Assembly: GCF_027744825.2 (NCBI RefSeq)
Contig: NC_071336.1
Coordinates: forward strand, 18,136,501 to 18,200,500
Source: Synchiropus splendidus
Lineage: Eukaryota; Chordata; Actinopteri; Syngnathiformes; Callionymidae
Direction of reading: 5' to 3'
DNA: 64,000 nucleotides
Both the position numbers and the translations under genes were made by a program. Below the pieces are notes generated by a model, which was not told the origin of the DNA, did not search any database, and saw nothing but the letters and a program-made list of their open reading frames with translations. Below are positions 36,097 through 46,830 of this stretch, piece after piece (the stretch's first letter is position 1; the number at the start of each line of letters is the position of its first letter).

Positions 36097-39000
36097 ATGG
36101 CACAGAAATACCCCTCAGTGGTAAGTGACTGTTTCAAGTTGGTGTTATGTGTACAAACAAGTAAATACAGTGACCGTGTTCGACTGCGCGACGATGAAAA
36201 TGTCAACAAGAAGGAACAAAAGTCATCGTCATCCAGTCCCTTGCTTACAGCTTAAGTACAGTTTGCTTTCGTGTGTTTAGTGGCTTCTACGAGAATGGAA
36301 GGCCGTTTTTTACAGTGTGGTCAGTATGTTTATGTACATGCTGATATCAGATAGATTCTCTTGTACTTCTTACTGTAATATGTAGCATTTATTGTTTTTA
36401 AATTCTTGATATAGTGGTATACTTTATGCTCCCGTGTATGTTTTTGTGTTTCCGGTGCCTGCTGTTTTCACATTGTACGCATATTTAGCTCATTTAAATT
36501 AAAGCTAGTATTTGCAGATTACTGTCTTCATTCCGTTTATTTCCTGCGGAAATGCGTCGGTGTGTGGGTTCTAATTATTTCGATCTCTTTCCAGAAAAGG
36601 CCAAGAAGAAAACTGTTTGGGAACGTGGAAAAATGGTATTTTTCATGATTTAGTGAACACTGTCAAATCCATCAATTGAATTAAAATTATTACAACACCA
36701 TCACCCGAATGTGGATGTCTTGTAGTAAACTTTTAAGGAGACTCCTGTTTAATTTAGCAGGTTGAATGGTGTATAAAATGGTAAATTGCTCTTCCTCATA
36801 TCACGCTTTCCATGCTTATCCAGCAACCAAAGCGCTACCCAGTTAAACCAATGACAATAATGTTTCACCATTAGGTTCAATAGAGTTAAAACAACAGGTA
36901 TTCTTATGAGCTAAATGATCGTTGAGTTAACTTATACTTGACATTCATTTTTAGGGCAGCTAAACCGTCGGCACGAAAGTTGACATTGGAAGATGTTGAT
37001 GGGATGTTTGATGACATTGGTGAGTGTGTATGTCTCAATCTCCTCCTGTATTCTGTCTTTCAGGCATTTGTTTATTTGTTGTTGTTGTTGTTCTAGATTC
37101 GGGTGATTTCCCATCCTTGGTGCTTGATTCCAGCAATGAAAGTAAAATTACACCTAAAGGAACGACACAGCCGCCAGTCAGCAAAATGGTAAAAAAAAAA
37201 AAAAAGTGTGCTTACGTTTGTGTTACAGAGACAGCTGCATGTGGATTGGTTATATCTCTGCTGTTTGACTGGCAGACTGGAAGAACAGCTGGTATTTTCC
37301 TTAGTACCACCATGTACTTCATTCATACACCACACAGGGTGCCTAATTGACTGAGTGCAGTCTCTGAATGCCAGAAGTACATCTGTAATATGTCTTTTTT
37401 TATTATTTCAGTTGCAGAAAGAATGTACTGCACCAAGTCCCGAACAAAATATTGGTGAGCTACTATATGTATTCCCATCTCATCCTTACATTTCTTTGTA
37501 ATCTAATCTATTCTAATGACACCACCACATGCTTGTGTTTCAACCCATTTGTTTTGTTTTTTTCTCAACTTAGGTTCAGAAGTTCCTTTTAAGGAACATG
37601 GTCCAGTAAAAACATCAAGCCCAATTGAAAGCAGCGCGTCTGTCATTCGTGAAGCAGAACAGAGCAGCTCATTTTCCCCAATCTTGCTCCATGTTGATGA
37701 AGACGAAGAAGAACTACATCTAGTCAAGACGGCTAGGAGCAAGCCAGTAGCAAGCCCGGTGCCACAGCTCAACGGGAGCTTTTCTGAGAGGTAAGCACTA
37801 CACACTTGTTTCCTGATGAATTTCCCGTCTGTGGGACAAATAAAGCAATCTAATCTAATATAATATAGATTGTTGAGACAACTATTAATGTTATTCATCA
37901 AATATATATTTTTTTTCCCTGAAGTCTGGCCTCAAGGTTGAATTCCGTGCCCAATGTGGTGCCCCTTTTATGTCAAAAGAACAAAGCAGCAATCTCTTTG
38001 TCAGCATGTTTTCTATTTCAGTGATAGTTTTTTTTGTTATCTGAGGTTGTCTTCTGGACATTTGTGTGTATTCCTCTGCAGGACTGAAAGTCCCGTGGTC
38101 CAACAAGAAACATCCGAAAATCAACAAAAGTCCATATCAACAAAAACAGAAAGGTAAACGACTGTGTAATACCAAATATTGTTATCGTTGTGGTTGCTTT
38201 ACAACTTCAATTTATCTTAAATCTGTGTCCGTCTATGAGGTGATATTCTAACAGATTCTCTAATGACCATAACAACAAATTATTGTACTCATTTATTTCA
38301 GTGGGCCAAGTTCAGAAGAGTCCAAGAGCCCGAGCTTGGAGAAAACACCTGTGAAGACATCGCATCTAGGAAGAGAAACAACTCCCTTTCTACAGAAACT
38401 CAAAGAAGTTGGACAGACCAAATTGACAAGGTACGTTTTGAGTTAGAGCAACTTAAATTGATTGCTGTTTTGAAGGTAGTGTTGTATGAACGTATCAAAG
38501 GTGTGTTCTTGATGTAAAATCATCTGTAAATATTTATTTTTACCAACATATACATGGTTGACTTGCAGGGCTTAAAACATGTGACCTTATTCAGACATTT
38601 TCTTTCAGAGTAGGGATGAGTTGTCAGGATTTGGAGAAGATTATAATCTATATGATGTCATGCAACTTATTTCCTTGTAAACGTTCAAGCCCCAAAAAAC
38701 TTGCACATGAAATATAAGCATTTGTATTTAATAAAGATGCTTTGGGTTTTAAGCATGTATTTTTTTCTCAGGTCGAGGAAGCAGTTGACACCTGTGAAAG
38801 TACCACCACCGCCCAGACCTGAGCCTGATGATGATTTTTTGATTCTGGATGTAGATGATCCACTTTGGATTACCATCCCAAAGAAAAATGCCTCAAACCA
38901 GATCAAGAGCAAAACATCTAGCCATGACTGCACAGTTGAGAGGAGGAGTTCGCCAGAGACTGCACCAAAGGAAGAGGCCCCTAAGGCGGTCGTGCAAAGT

Positions 39001-42000
39001 CTGAAAAAGAAGGGCAAATTGTCAAAGAGGCAATCTGCTCCAGTGGAAAGTGTTGATGATGTTCTTGTCAACAATGACAAACCAAATAAGAAGCGAAAAC
39101 AACCCCTCGTGAAGACGTCCTCTAAAGAGACTGAAACAGTGGAAGGCCCCGTTGGTGGCAAGCGAGACAAAGTGCACTCCCCAGAGACCAAGAAATTAGC
39201 TAAAATGAAAGTGACGCACACAACTGAGTCATTGACAAAGACACGGAAAGAAAAACACACATCTGAAGGAGAAAAAAATGTCTCTGACCATGCTGTGGAA
39301 AACATTCATGATCCACAGAGTGACGTGCATCGAGAAGACTTGGATTCTGTTCCAGGTAAGAATGTTATTTTGTGTCATTCTGGTAAAAGACATGCTGAGT
39401 TACCTATTGTAACTTCAGTTCTATGAATACATGCGACGCAACCAATAGCGAATCCCGTTAGAGGGCAGAGCACGTATGACATAGAATTGAAATGTTTTTA
39501 CCCGCCATTCATCATCTGCTTTAAAGTGTTAGTTTAAAGTCATTTTAACAACCACCAAAATGTAATACAAGTAACACCCGACTTACGACTGGGATCGGTT
39601 CCGACCAACCGGTTGTAAGTCAGATTGGACGTAAGTCGAATGCCATTCAAAATGGCCGACGCGAGGTTTATAGGTACTACTGTAGTGGTAGATCAGTGTG
39701 TGAGAGTGAGATGCTGGGATACTGTGCTCCCGTAACTGTCGTACACGATGCCGGGCTGCAACAGGCTGCGGTGCCAGACATTGAATAAAAAAATTAAATA
39801 AGCATCTGCTGGCTGTGGTCATGTGTGTGGGTGGATGTAAGTCGAGCAGGTCGTAAGTCGGATGTTACTTGTAAATATATTTGTAAAACACATAAGCACT
39901 TTTAACTTGAATCGTACCACTGAACAACTTAGTCACCAAATCTACAAAGGTACAAAGGCAATGCTTTGTTGTTGATGTAATTCTTTTGTTTACCTTTTTA
40001 TTTTAAACAGAGGAGGAGCTCATGAAATCCCCGACAAACAAAGGTGGAAGACCAACCAAGTCATCATCTGCTCCAGATGGAAATCACATTGAGAGTTGTC
40101 AAATCCTGGAGAAGAGGAAACGAAACCCTCCCAAAGAGTTTTGGTTGGTTTCACCTCAGGATACCCCAGAGCCAGAATCCAAAGATGAATCGCCGGTTGT
40201 AATGTCTAAACAAAACACAGCCAAACCTAGTTCACCTGTGAAAAAATCTCAAGCTGTCTTAAAGAGGGGGAAAAATGGAACCGTTTCAGAGACTCAAAGT
40301 TGTGATAAAAAGGATAATAAAAGAAGTAAAAACAAAAGAATCAAGAATTCACTGATCCAGGATCGAGTCCAGGAACAAAAAAATCTCGTACTACCAAGCC
40401 CCTCACAGCCGTCTGACCACAGCACACACTTGGGTAAGTTAAACGCATTATTGTTTTTAGTAGTAGTTGTAGTCGAATAATTAGTTGTATTTGTATTATT
40501 ATTATCACACACACAGTACATTTTAATTACAATAATTCATTTTGTCCAGCTTTTTAGCATATTCATTTTGTTCTTCTTAGAACTGGATTTGTCCTGCATC
40601 TGTTGTTTCATTTAGTTGTGTGTAGTTTATATTTGTATTTATCATTAGCTCGGCAGAGAGACGGTGGTCTGCAGTTAGATTTTGGTTGCTGAGGAAGCAA
40701 GTTTTTGATTGTATGCACATGGGAGGAACAGTATGTTCAGCATTAAGCTCTCCTTTAACCTGTGGGCCACAAAGGCTGATGGAGGTTTCACACTTTGTGC
40801 CTGGGTATTTTTGTATTTTTCAAACCTAGATTGTAAAATGTGTTCATTTTCACAGGAGACCAACAAGCCAACTCTCATCAGCTTTTATCACCAAGCAGAG
40901 ATAAACGCAAAAGGAAACCTCCGGGTGAATGGTGGAAGGTTGACGCCTTAGAGGAGGCAGAGACGTCGCCACCCGATCTGCCGTCGTCCACTGCAATTAA
41001 ACCTTCAAAAGAAAGAGAAGCTCATCCCAAACAAATTGGAGGATCTGGACAGCTGACTGTTAAGAGTGGTAGAAGAGCATCAAAGCCTGTTGGGGGAGCT
41101 CTTGTGTCTCGCTTGAGCCAGAGCAGGAAACCCCTTAAATCAATCCCCAAATCAACCAGGCAGACCCCCAGTGGAGCACTTCAGAGACAGTAGGAGCGAA
41201 ACATCCTCTTTTGTTTGTTTCTTCATTTAGCCAATATTTGTCGTTGTTTTATAGCAGATACCAAGATGAAGCTGAGTTGCCTGCTTCAGGCTCCAAAGTT
41301 ACACTCATACAGAGGAATGGCAGGAGTGCATGCAAAGTCATTGTGCAGGATGAGAGCTCAGGCGATGAGGGGCTGAACAACACGTAAGCAAGCGCTCAGT
41401 CTTCATTACTAACTCATGCTTTTCATCTTATTTTATTTTTTTTTAACAATTTTAAAATTGTTTCCAGGTTTGATGTCTGTCTGAGTGGACCATCATCCAG
41501 GATTGATCTGGACGTGTATGAGGACTCGGGTATGTTGTTAAAGCTGGTTTATGAACCTGAGCGTTCTCTCTGGCCCTGCACACCCTTTACACTTGCTAGA
41601 CACAGTCCATTCTCTCTACCTCACCCTGCCCCTTTCCCACTGAACCAATTGGTCAAACTGGGTTGCAGCCTTGGATGAATTCAATTTACTTACCGTTTCA
41701 CAGCTAAGCGTTGCCTCGTCTGAAGTGTCTCAGTTATACTGGAGAAGTTCAATTTTTTTTAATTCTTACTTCCTGTGCTCTAGATTTGTCATCATCCCAA
41801 ATGCCTCCGGCTGAGCTGTCGATGTCTGACCTGTGTGCTCCCCCTCTCAAACCTATGGTGCTCCAGCCCGTGGACAGAACTAACCTGACCCGCTGGCTGA
41901 TGAGTCTTTGGTCCTCTCCTGCTGTTGGTATGATTCTTTTGTGTCTGTTTTGTGTGGTTCAGTGCTGTGTGCTCAGCGTTGTTTCTTTCCCAAGTTTCTA

Positions 42001-43661
42001 AAAAGTCTCGAAAGGTTATTTTGTATATGGTTGTTTTTAAATAGCAGAAGAAAAGGACGTATCAGTATGAGAGGTAATCAAAAACGGCATTTTCATAATA
42101 AGAACATTACTATTATAGTCGTATGATTTAATAAAGTATTTCAAACTGACACTTAAAACATTTGGGAAACTGGAGAAAATTTATTGTCAGACATTTATTG
42201 CTCTGTGTTTTTAAATAATTCACGTTAGGAACATAAACTAGAAAACACAGCATTAAACATCATCCAGTTCCAGTGTTGGTCATCGACCTCAGTCCCAGAT
42301 CCGCTTTAACCAGAGTGAAAGCCTTGACTTCACAGGTGTGACTGGAACCGTCGTTGTCATATTTTGGCAAGACACTCATGCTGTTCTGGCTCCTTCACTG
42401 CAATAGTAATCAATCACACAAATGTGTCTTTTGCTAATTGAAATGTAAAGTTTGGCTGTTCTGTGATTGATGAATGGCACCATTTGATCCCTTTGACAAG
42501 TCATTTATCTCTTTTCCTCCAGTTACCATTAAGAAATGTTCTCAACTTCCCAAAATCAGAGTCCTGGCTCATCCGTCTCAATAGCAATAGACAGATGGCG
42601 AACACAATGTTCATTTCAGTTGCTGGTGTCGAGACACTCAAGTGTGAAGCTGAACTCTGCAGTTATGAATCCACTCCCTCATTTGTCTATAGATTCAGAT
42701 AATGTTGCGTCCATATTGGAGCAATTCCAGTGGTTCTTCTATCAACACCGAGCGTTGGGCGTCATGGAGGACTGCAACAATGGAACGGTTTCAAGCGGGA
42801 TGTTCATTCTCGGCTCCTACATGAAGAAACCTCTCTGGGTGGATCACAGCGCCACCACAGTCAGTCACTCTTCTACCTCCTATTTTTCCAAAACATTTCA
42901 TTTTTTGTTTCAAATAACGAAAAAAGTTTCTTTTTCTTTCATCACTGTGAAGGTGTTCCACTTGTCAACAAGTACTTTGAAGGTGACCGTCGACCTACAG
43001 GAGTCCTGCTACATACCGGGTCACTCCTTCATCGTGCCATGCGGTAAGGACCTCTGCCACAAAATACAGTCTGGTGAAACCAAAGTCAAAATGATCTGTA
43101 TTGACTTCAAGAGTTTTTCCCACAGCTGACTGAAAATAAAATAAACAATCTAAAATCATTAAAAGGGTCATTTAATGATAAACTATATTATACTAATGTA
43201 GAAGAGTCGTGGCAGCAATGTGGGAAAGTGGTTGTCTGATGTGGCTGAGACCAGCTGCAGCCCCACTGAGCCCCTCGAACTGTAGATAATGAATGAGTCC
43301 TGGGATTGCACTGTAAACTCCTTCACTTCTCTGCGTTTTTTCCAGAGAGGGATTGACTTTTTTTTTTTTAACAGCATCAATAAATTAAACTTTTTTTTTT
43401 ATGGCACTTTTCATACAAAATGCAACAAACGCTCTTCTCAAGAGGTTCGGTCCACACTCAGGGAAGATAAAGACTTTGGAGCGTACGCATGCCCTCGCGC
43501 TCACAGACATCTCAGTGCATATGTGCAACACTAACAGATGATCATTTTCTCAGCGCTCACTTGTCTTTTCTCCACCAGGCCACGCCTACAGCATCCAGAA
43601 CCTCACCACTCTGCCTGCAGCCCTCTTCTTCACCAGGATGCAAACCCAGAGTCCAGGCTGA
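36097..43661 (+). CDS. cenpc: Centromere protein C (CENP-C / Mif2)
   Basis: Seventeen coding exons: 36097-36120, 36595-36635, 36955-37019, 37097-37188, 37412-37454, 37574-37790, 38082-38153, 38302-38430, 38772-39355, 40011-40433, 40856-41189, 41258-41383, 41468-41529, 41784-41927, 42693-42859, 42953-43043 and 43579-43661. They total 2697 bases and 898 residues, and every frame joins. N-terminal KRPRRKLFG and LTLEDVDGMFDDI; acidic DDDFLILDVDDPLWITIP at 247-264. Two nucleosome-binding-type motifs: KRKRNPPKEFW (457-467) and KRKRKPPGEWW (580-590). The Mif2/CENP-C cupin spans about 786-898 (MFILGSYMKKPLWVDHSATT, YIPGHSFIVPCGHAYSIQNL) and serves for dimerisation. CENP-C bridges CENP-A nucleosomes and the outer kinetochore. 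The first 24-base exon is the least certain part. Confidence 0.93.
39566..39873. mobile_element. TA-flanked MITE in cenpc intron 9
   Basis: Left end tacaagtaacacccgactta and right end (taagtcggatgttacttgta) are inverted repeats of about 24 bp with one mismatch. The outermost bases are TA on both sides, fitting a TA target duplication of the Tc1/mariner/pogo superfamily. The 308-bp element has no transposase frame. Sub-terminal copies of the gtaagtcg motif occur on the inside as well. Confidence 0.8.
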
Positions 43662-44690
43662 TGAGTGTGTGTGTGGAGACGTATGCAGATGTACATTTTG
43701 TGTATCTTTGGTGACTTCAGTTGTTTAGTCATGTCATTGTTTTGTAAATAGTTCACTTTTCTGTGAAGCAGTTCTGTCTTTCAGTGTTGTGTTTATACAG
43801 AAAAGGACTTTTACTGCATTTCATTTTGGTCAAAGTGAATGTTTTATTGTTGTTAAGTTGTCAAAAAAGTTTTTGGAATCACAACGCCTTCGTGACTTCA
43901 GTAAAAGTCTTTGTTCACTTTGCTTCCAGTTTGATTTGATTCATTTTCAAGTTGTATGTGCTTACATCAGTGAGGCAGGTTTGAAATCCACCTGTTTCCA
44001 AACTGTATTTTTGGTCCTTAATTATTACTCACTGGCATGTTGACATCTGATGTATCAGCACAAGAACAAATAACAGACTGTGCCCAAGCACTGGTTGCCC
44101 TTGCCCTATGTCCCTTGAGCATGCAACACTCTAAAGTAGAGCTAAAAGCTCAAATCATATTGACAGTCTTGAGAAAGCATTGTCACTTCCAGAATGTCCA
44201 ACTGATAGTTATGTTTGGCTTGGTACAGATGCTGCATCTGACATGTGACTGTGCTTTATCTGTCCAATGTAAAACCCTTGCTGCATGCTAATTCAGACAT
44301 CAGGATTCTGGAAAACCCTAGTAGTGTGAGTCCTTTCCATATTTCCAAATGTTGCCTCCAGGCTGAACTTGTTACCAAGACAGTTGCAGAGATCCGGGAA
44401 CAACTGACCAATGAAGCCAATTCATGACGTCACATGCAAACTCGAATTACTGACTTGACTTTCTCTATAAACTGCGTCCTAAATTCCCATCTGTGAGAAT
44501 CAAGATCATAACTGGTGACAAGACAAAAGGTGAACCCTGAACAAGTTGCACCTAGAATCTTGAATGAATCATCTTCTTTCTTCATCTGTACATCATGAGA
44601 GCCCTCTGCAGGACACCAACCATGCATCAGATGAAGGTGATGCAGAACTGTTAAGTTGAGTTTTTAAAAAATAAAGAAACAAGATGGGGG
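43662..44690 (+). other. Likely cenpc 3' untranslated region
   Basis: No coding exon recognised. A poly(A) signal (AATAAA) lies at 44669-44674. Immediately beyond, at 44713-44718, lies AATAAA on the opposite strand, so two transcripts may converge here. Confidence 0.4.
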
Positions 44691-44819
44691 GAAAAAGTGC
44701 AAAGTCAGCATGTTTATTTCCCCGCATTGATAATTCAATAAAGCCAAATGAGATGTGATACACACAGGTGCGTCTATACAGTGTACTTGAGATTTACGAG
44801 TCACCAGACTCCAGGAGCA

Positions 44820-44937
44820 TTAGATGAGCTGCAGAGGCTGTAGCTCCAAGTTTTCTTCTGCAGCGCTTTGTTGTGCAGATCTGCTGACATAGGTGTTCCG
44901 CCTCTGACCGTGAGAGTGGGGCATTAGGAAAAGCAAG
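44820..44937 (-). CDS. Possible last coding exon of an unknown minus-strand gene
   Basis: An acceptor (cacctgaaatcag) on the minus strand opens a frame of 39 codons ending in a stop. It begins LLFLMPHSHGQRRNTYVS and ends ENLELQPLQLI. The composition resembles the cytoplasmic tail of a membrane protein. A minus-strand AATAAA at 44718-44713 lies about 100 bases past the stop. No partner exon could be linked; the Ig-like relic at 59-60 kb lies on the same strand but is broken. Tentative. Confidence 0.3.
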
Positions 44938-46329
44938 CTGATTTCAGGTGGACACCTGGGGAGCACCGTGGAGCGTCAGTGTGTTGGTGCATCCTGTCTC
45001 TCTGTAGAGGTCATTTCTGACCACCTACAACACTTGATGTGTGAAGCAAGGCAGAAGGCACTTGGCAATGGAAGAGTAGAAAGCATTGTCTGCTCAAGTC
45101 AGACTGGGCTTCTTACCTATTGTACTGTTGCTGACCATGTCAAGCCTGGTCGTCTGCTGATGAGCAGGCCGCGCTTGACTTACGTTTGAGACCAGAAAAA
45201 AATATTGCTGTGTCTGTTTGTATTTATTTGTTTTATGTGCGTAACAAAGTGTGCAAAAAAAACACTTCCTCCACACCAATCCTTCTTCCATGTCCAGTGG
45301 TGAACGCTGAATATCAACTTAAAAAATTCCTGAAAACTCACCTGCTTTTTTTGTTGCATTAAGTTTTACATTTTACATCACAGATGGTAAAGTTCTTTCT
45401 ATCCATTATTGAACAAAACAGTGGCTATCAAAACAGAACCTTGATCTTCACCTCATTTCACGTGACTCGACAGTGGGAGAGGTATTGTCTTGGCTCACAG
45501 CAAAGCGAGGTTTCCAGTCTGCTTTTTAACTAGTTCTGAATGGAGCTGGACACATGAGCAGCAGTGGTGACAAGCCGCACAAGTCTTGAAATGAGAAAAC
45601 CTGTTGACAAAGAGACAAAAGCAACACCAGGAGAAAATAAAAGGACAACATCGGTTTCATCTCTTCATTCACTTGCAGACCTTATCTGGGCACAGAGGAT
45701 CATTTACGTAATCCTCAGCCCAAAACTCAAATGAATCAAATTATTTGTTCGAACTTCTCATTCTTTGGAAATACAAAAGCTTTTCAAATTTTCTGTTACA
45801 TAAGTCAAACTAACTTTCGAGCGTCAAGTGTGTTTTCCTTCCTTTTCTCGCTGCTCTCAGACAAAAGGCTCTCCAGTTGGCTGTAATCATTGTCAACAAC
45901 ACCGGAACGTTTGCGGGTTCAAATAAATGACAGGAAATGATTTAGTCTTTTCACCGTTGTTCACCTAGAAGAGGTGACCCGCAGGAGTCAACGCCACAGA
46001 AATAAAGCTGTGTTGTTCACTTGCTTTTTCTTTCCTTCTACTGTGTGACGTACTGTTAAAAACTTGTGAAGGAAAATGCATGTTGTGAAGTCTCACTGCT
46101 CTTTGATCTACTTTGATGTGCGAGTGCAGTGGCAGGAGGCCTAGTGAACCTGTTCATGTTCCACATTGAAAAAGGTGTCCGTCATGATAGACACAGATAC
46201 AGGTCAAGAACTGAGTGATGGCTGTTTTACTGGGCTCAAAAGAGTTTTTTTATATGAAGTAGTTAGGACTTTCTTACACTTCACACTTCTCTCTGAAAAT
46301 GTCTTTGAGAATAAAAGATAAAAAAAGAA
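44938..46329. other. Non-coding stretch
   Basis: No exon, RNA gene or clear repeat recognised. A short frame at 44968-45189 has no family resemblance. Confidence 0.5.
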
Positions 46330-46830
46330 AACTAGGAGTTTCTTCCACTCCTCTTGGTTTGGCTTATATCTGACAAACAGGTCTGCGAGTGTAAAGCTGC
46401 CACAATCTAAATCCTCCACTGCATGCAACATAACGTGGCGTTCCTCAGGGCTCAGTATTAGGGCCACTTCTGTTCTTGCTGTCTTCCTGTAACGTGGTAT
46501 ATCTTTTCATTGTTTCGCAGGTGACTGCCAGATATAGTTTCTCCTGAAAGAGGACAGCTGTTCCACACGTGAGGGCATGGAGGGCGCTGAACTTCTTTAG
46601 TTTTAATTATCAAAAGGCTCGGGTAATATTGTTTGGACTGAGTAGCAAAAGCGGTCCCTTGCCTTTTTCATGTCAAGCCCATCCTTAGAAACTTTGGTCT
46701 TATGATGGAGGCTGAGTTTGAATTGGAGTCTTTTATGTCCATCAGTTGTCCATGGTGAAGCCTGTGCTCTCCAGGTAGCAAGTAGATACATCACTCCTCT
46801 ACCATGCCACTGCAGCTGTCTACATGCTGG
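46330..46830 (+). mobile_element. L2/Rex1-like LINE reverse-transcriptase relic
   Basis: In the plus direction, frames read YLTNRSASVKLPQSKSSTACN, then after a frameshift GVPQGSVLGPLLF (46439-46476). Further on come a degenerate D-D-x-Q-I-Y box and the NYQKARVILFGLSS stretch, all in the order found in L2/Rex1-type reverse transcriptases. Many stops; long dead. Confidence 0.7.

Noticed and set aside
41735..41783. A frame with Leu-Tyr-Trp-Arg just before cenpc exon 14, resembling the missing CENP-C motif
   Set aside because: It lies in intron sequence made of the polypyrimidine tract before the acceptor at 41783. Inclusion would need an acceptor not seen, and the surrounding residues do not match the motif.
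42524..42620. Apparent cenpc exon after the acceptor at 42523 (frame starting TIKKCSQLPK)
   Set aside because: In the phase set by exon 14 it meets a stop at about 42583, and no phase-compatible donor precedes it. Joining 41927 directly to 42693 keeps the frame into the cupin.
46204..46467. 87-codon minus-strand frame
   Set aside because: The plus strand of the same interval holds a degenerate LINE reverse transcriptase (GVPQGSVLGP), so this frame is its shadow.
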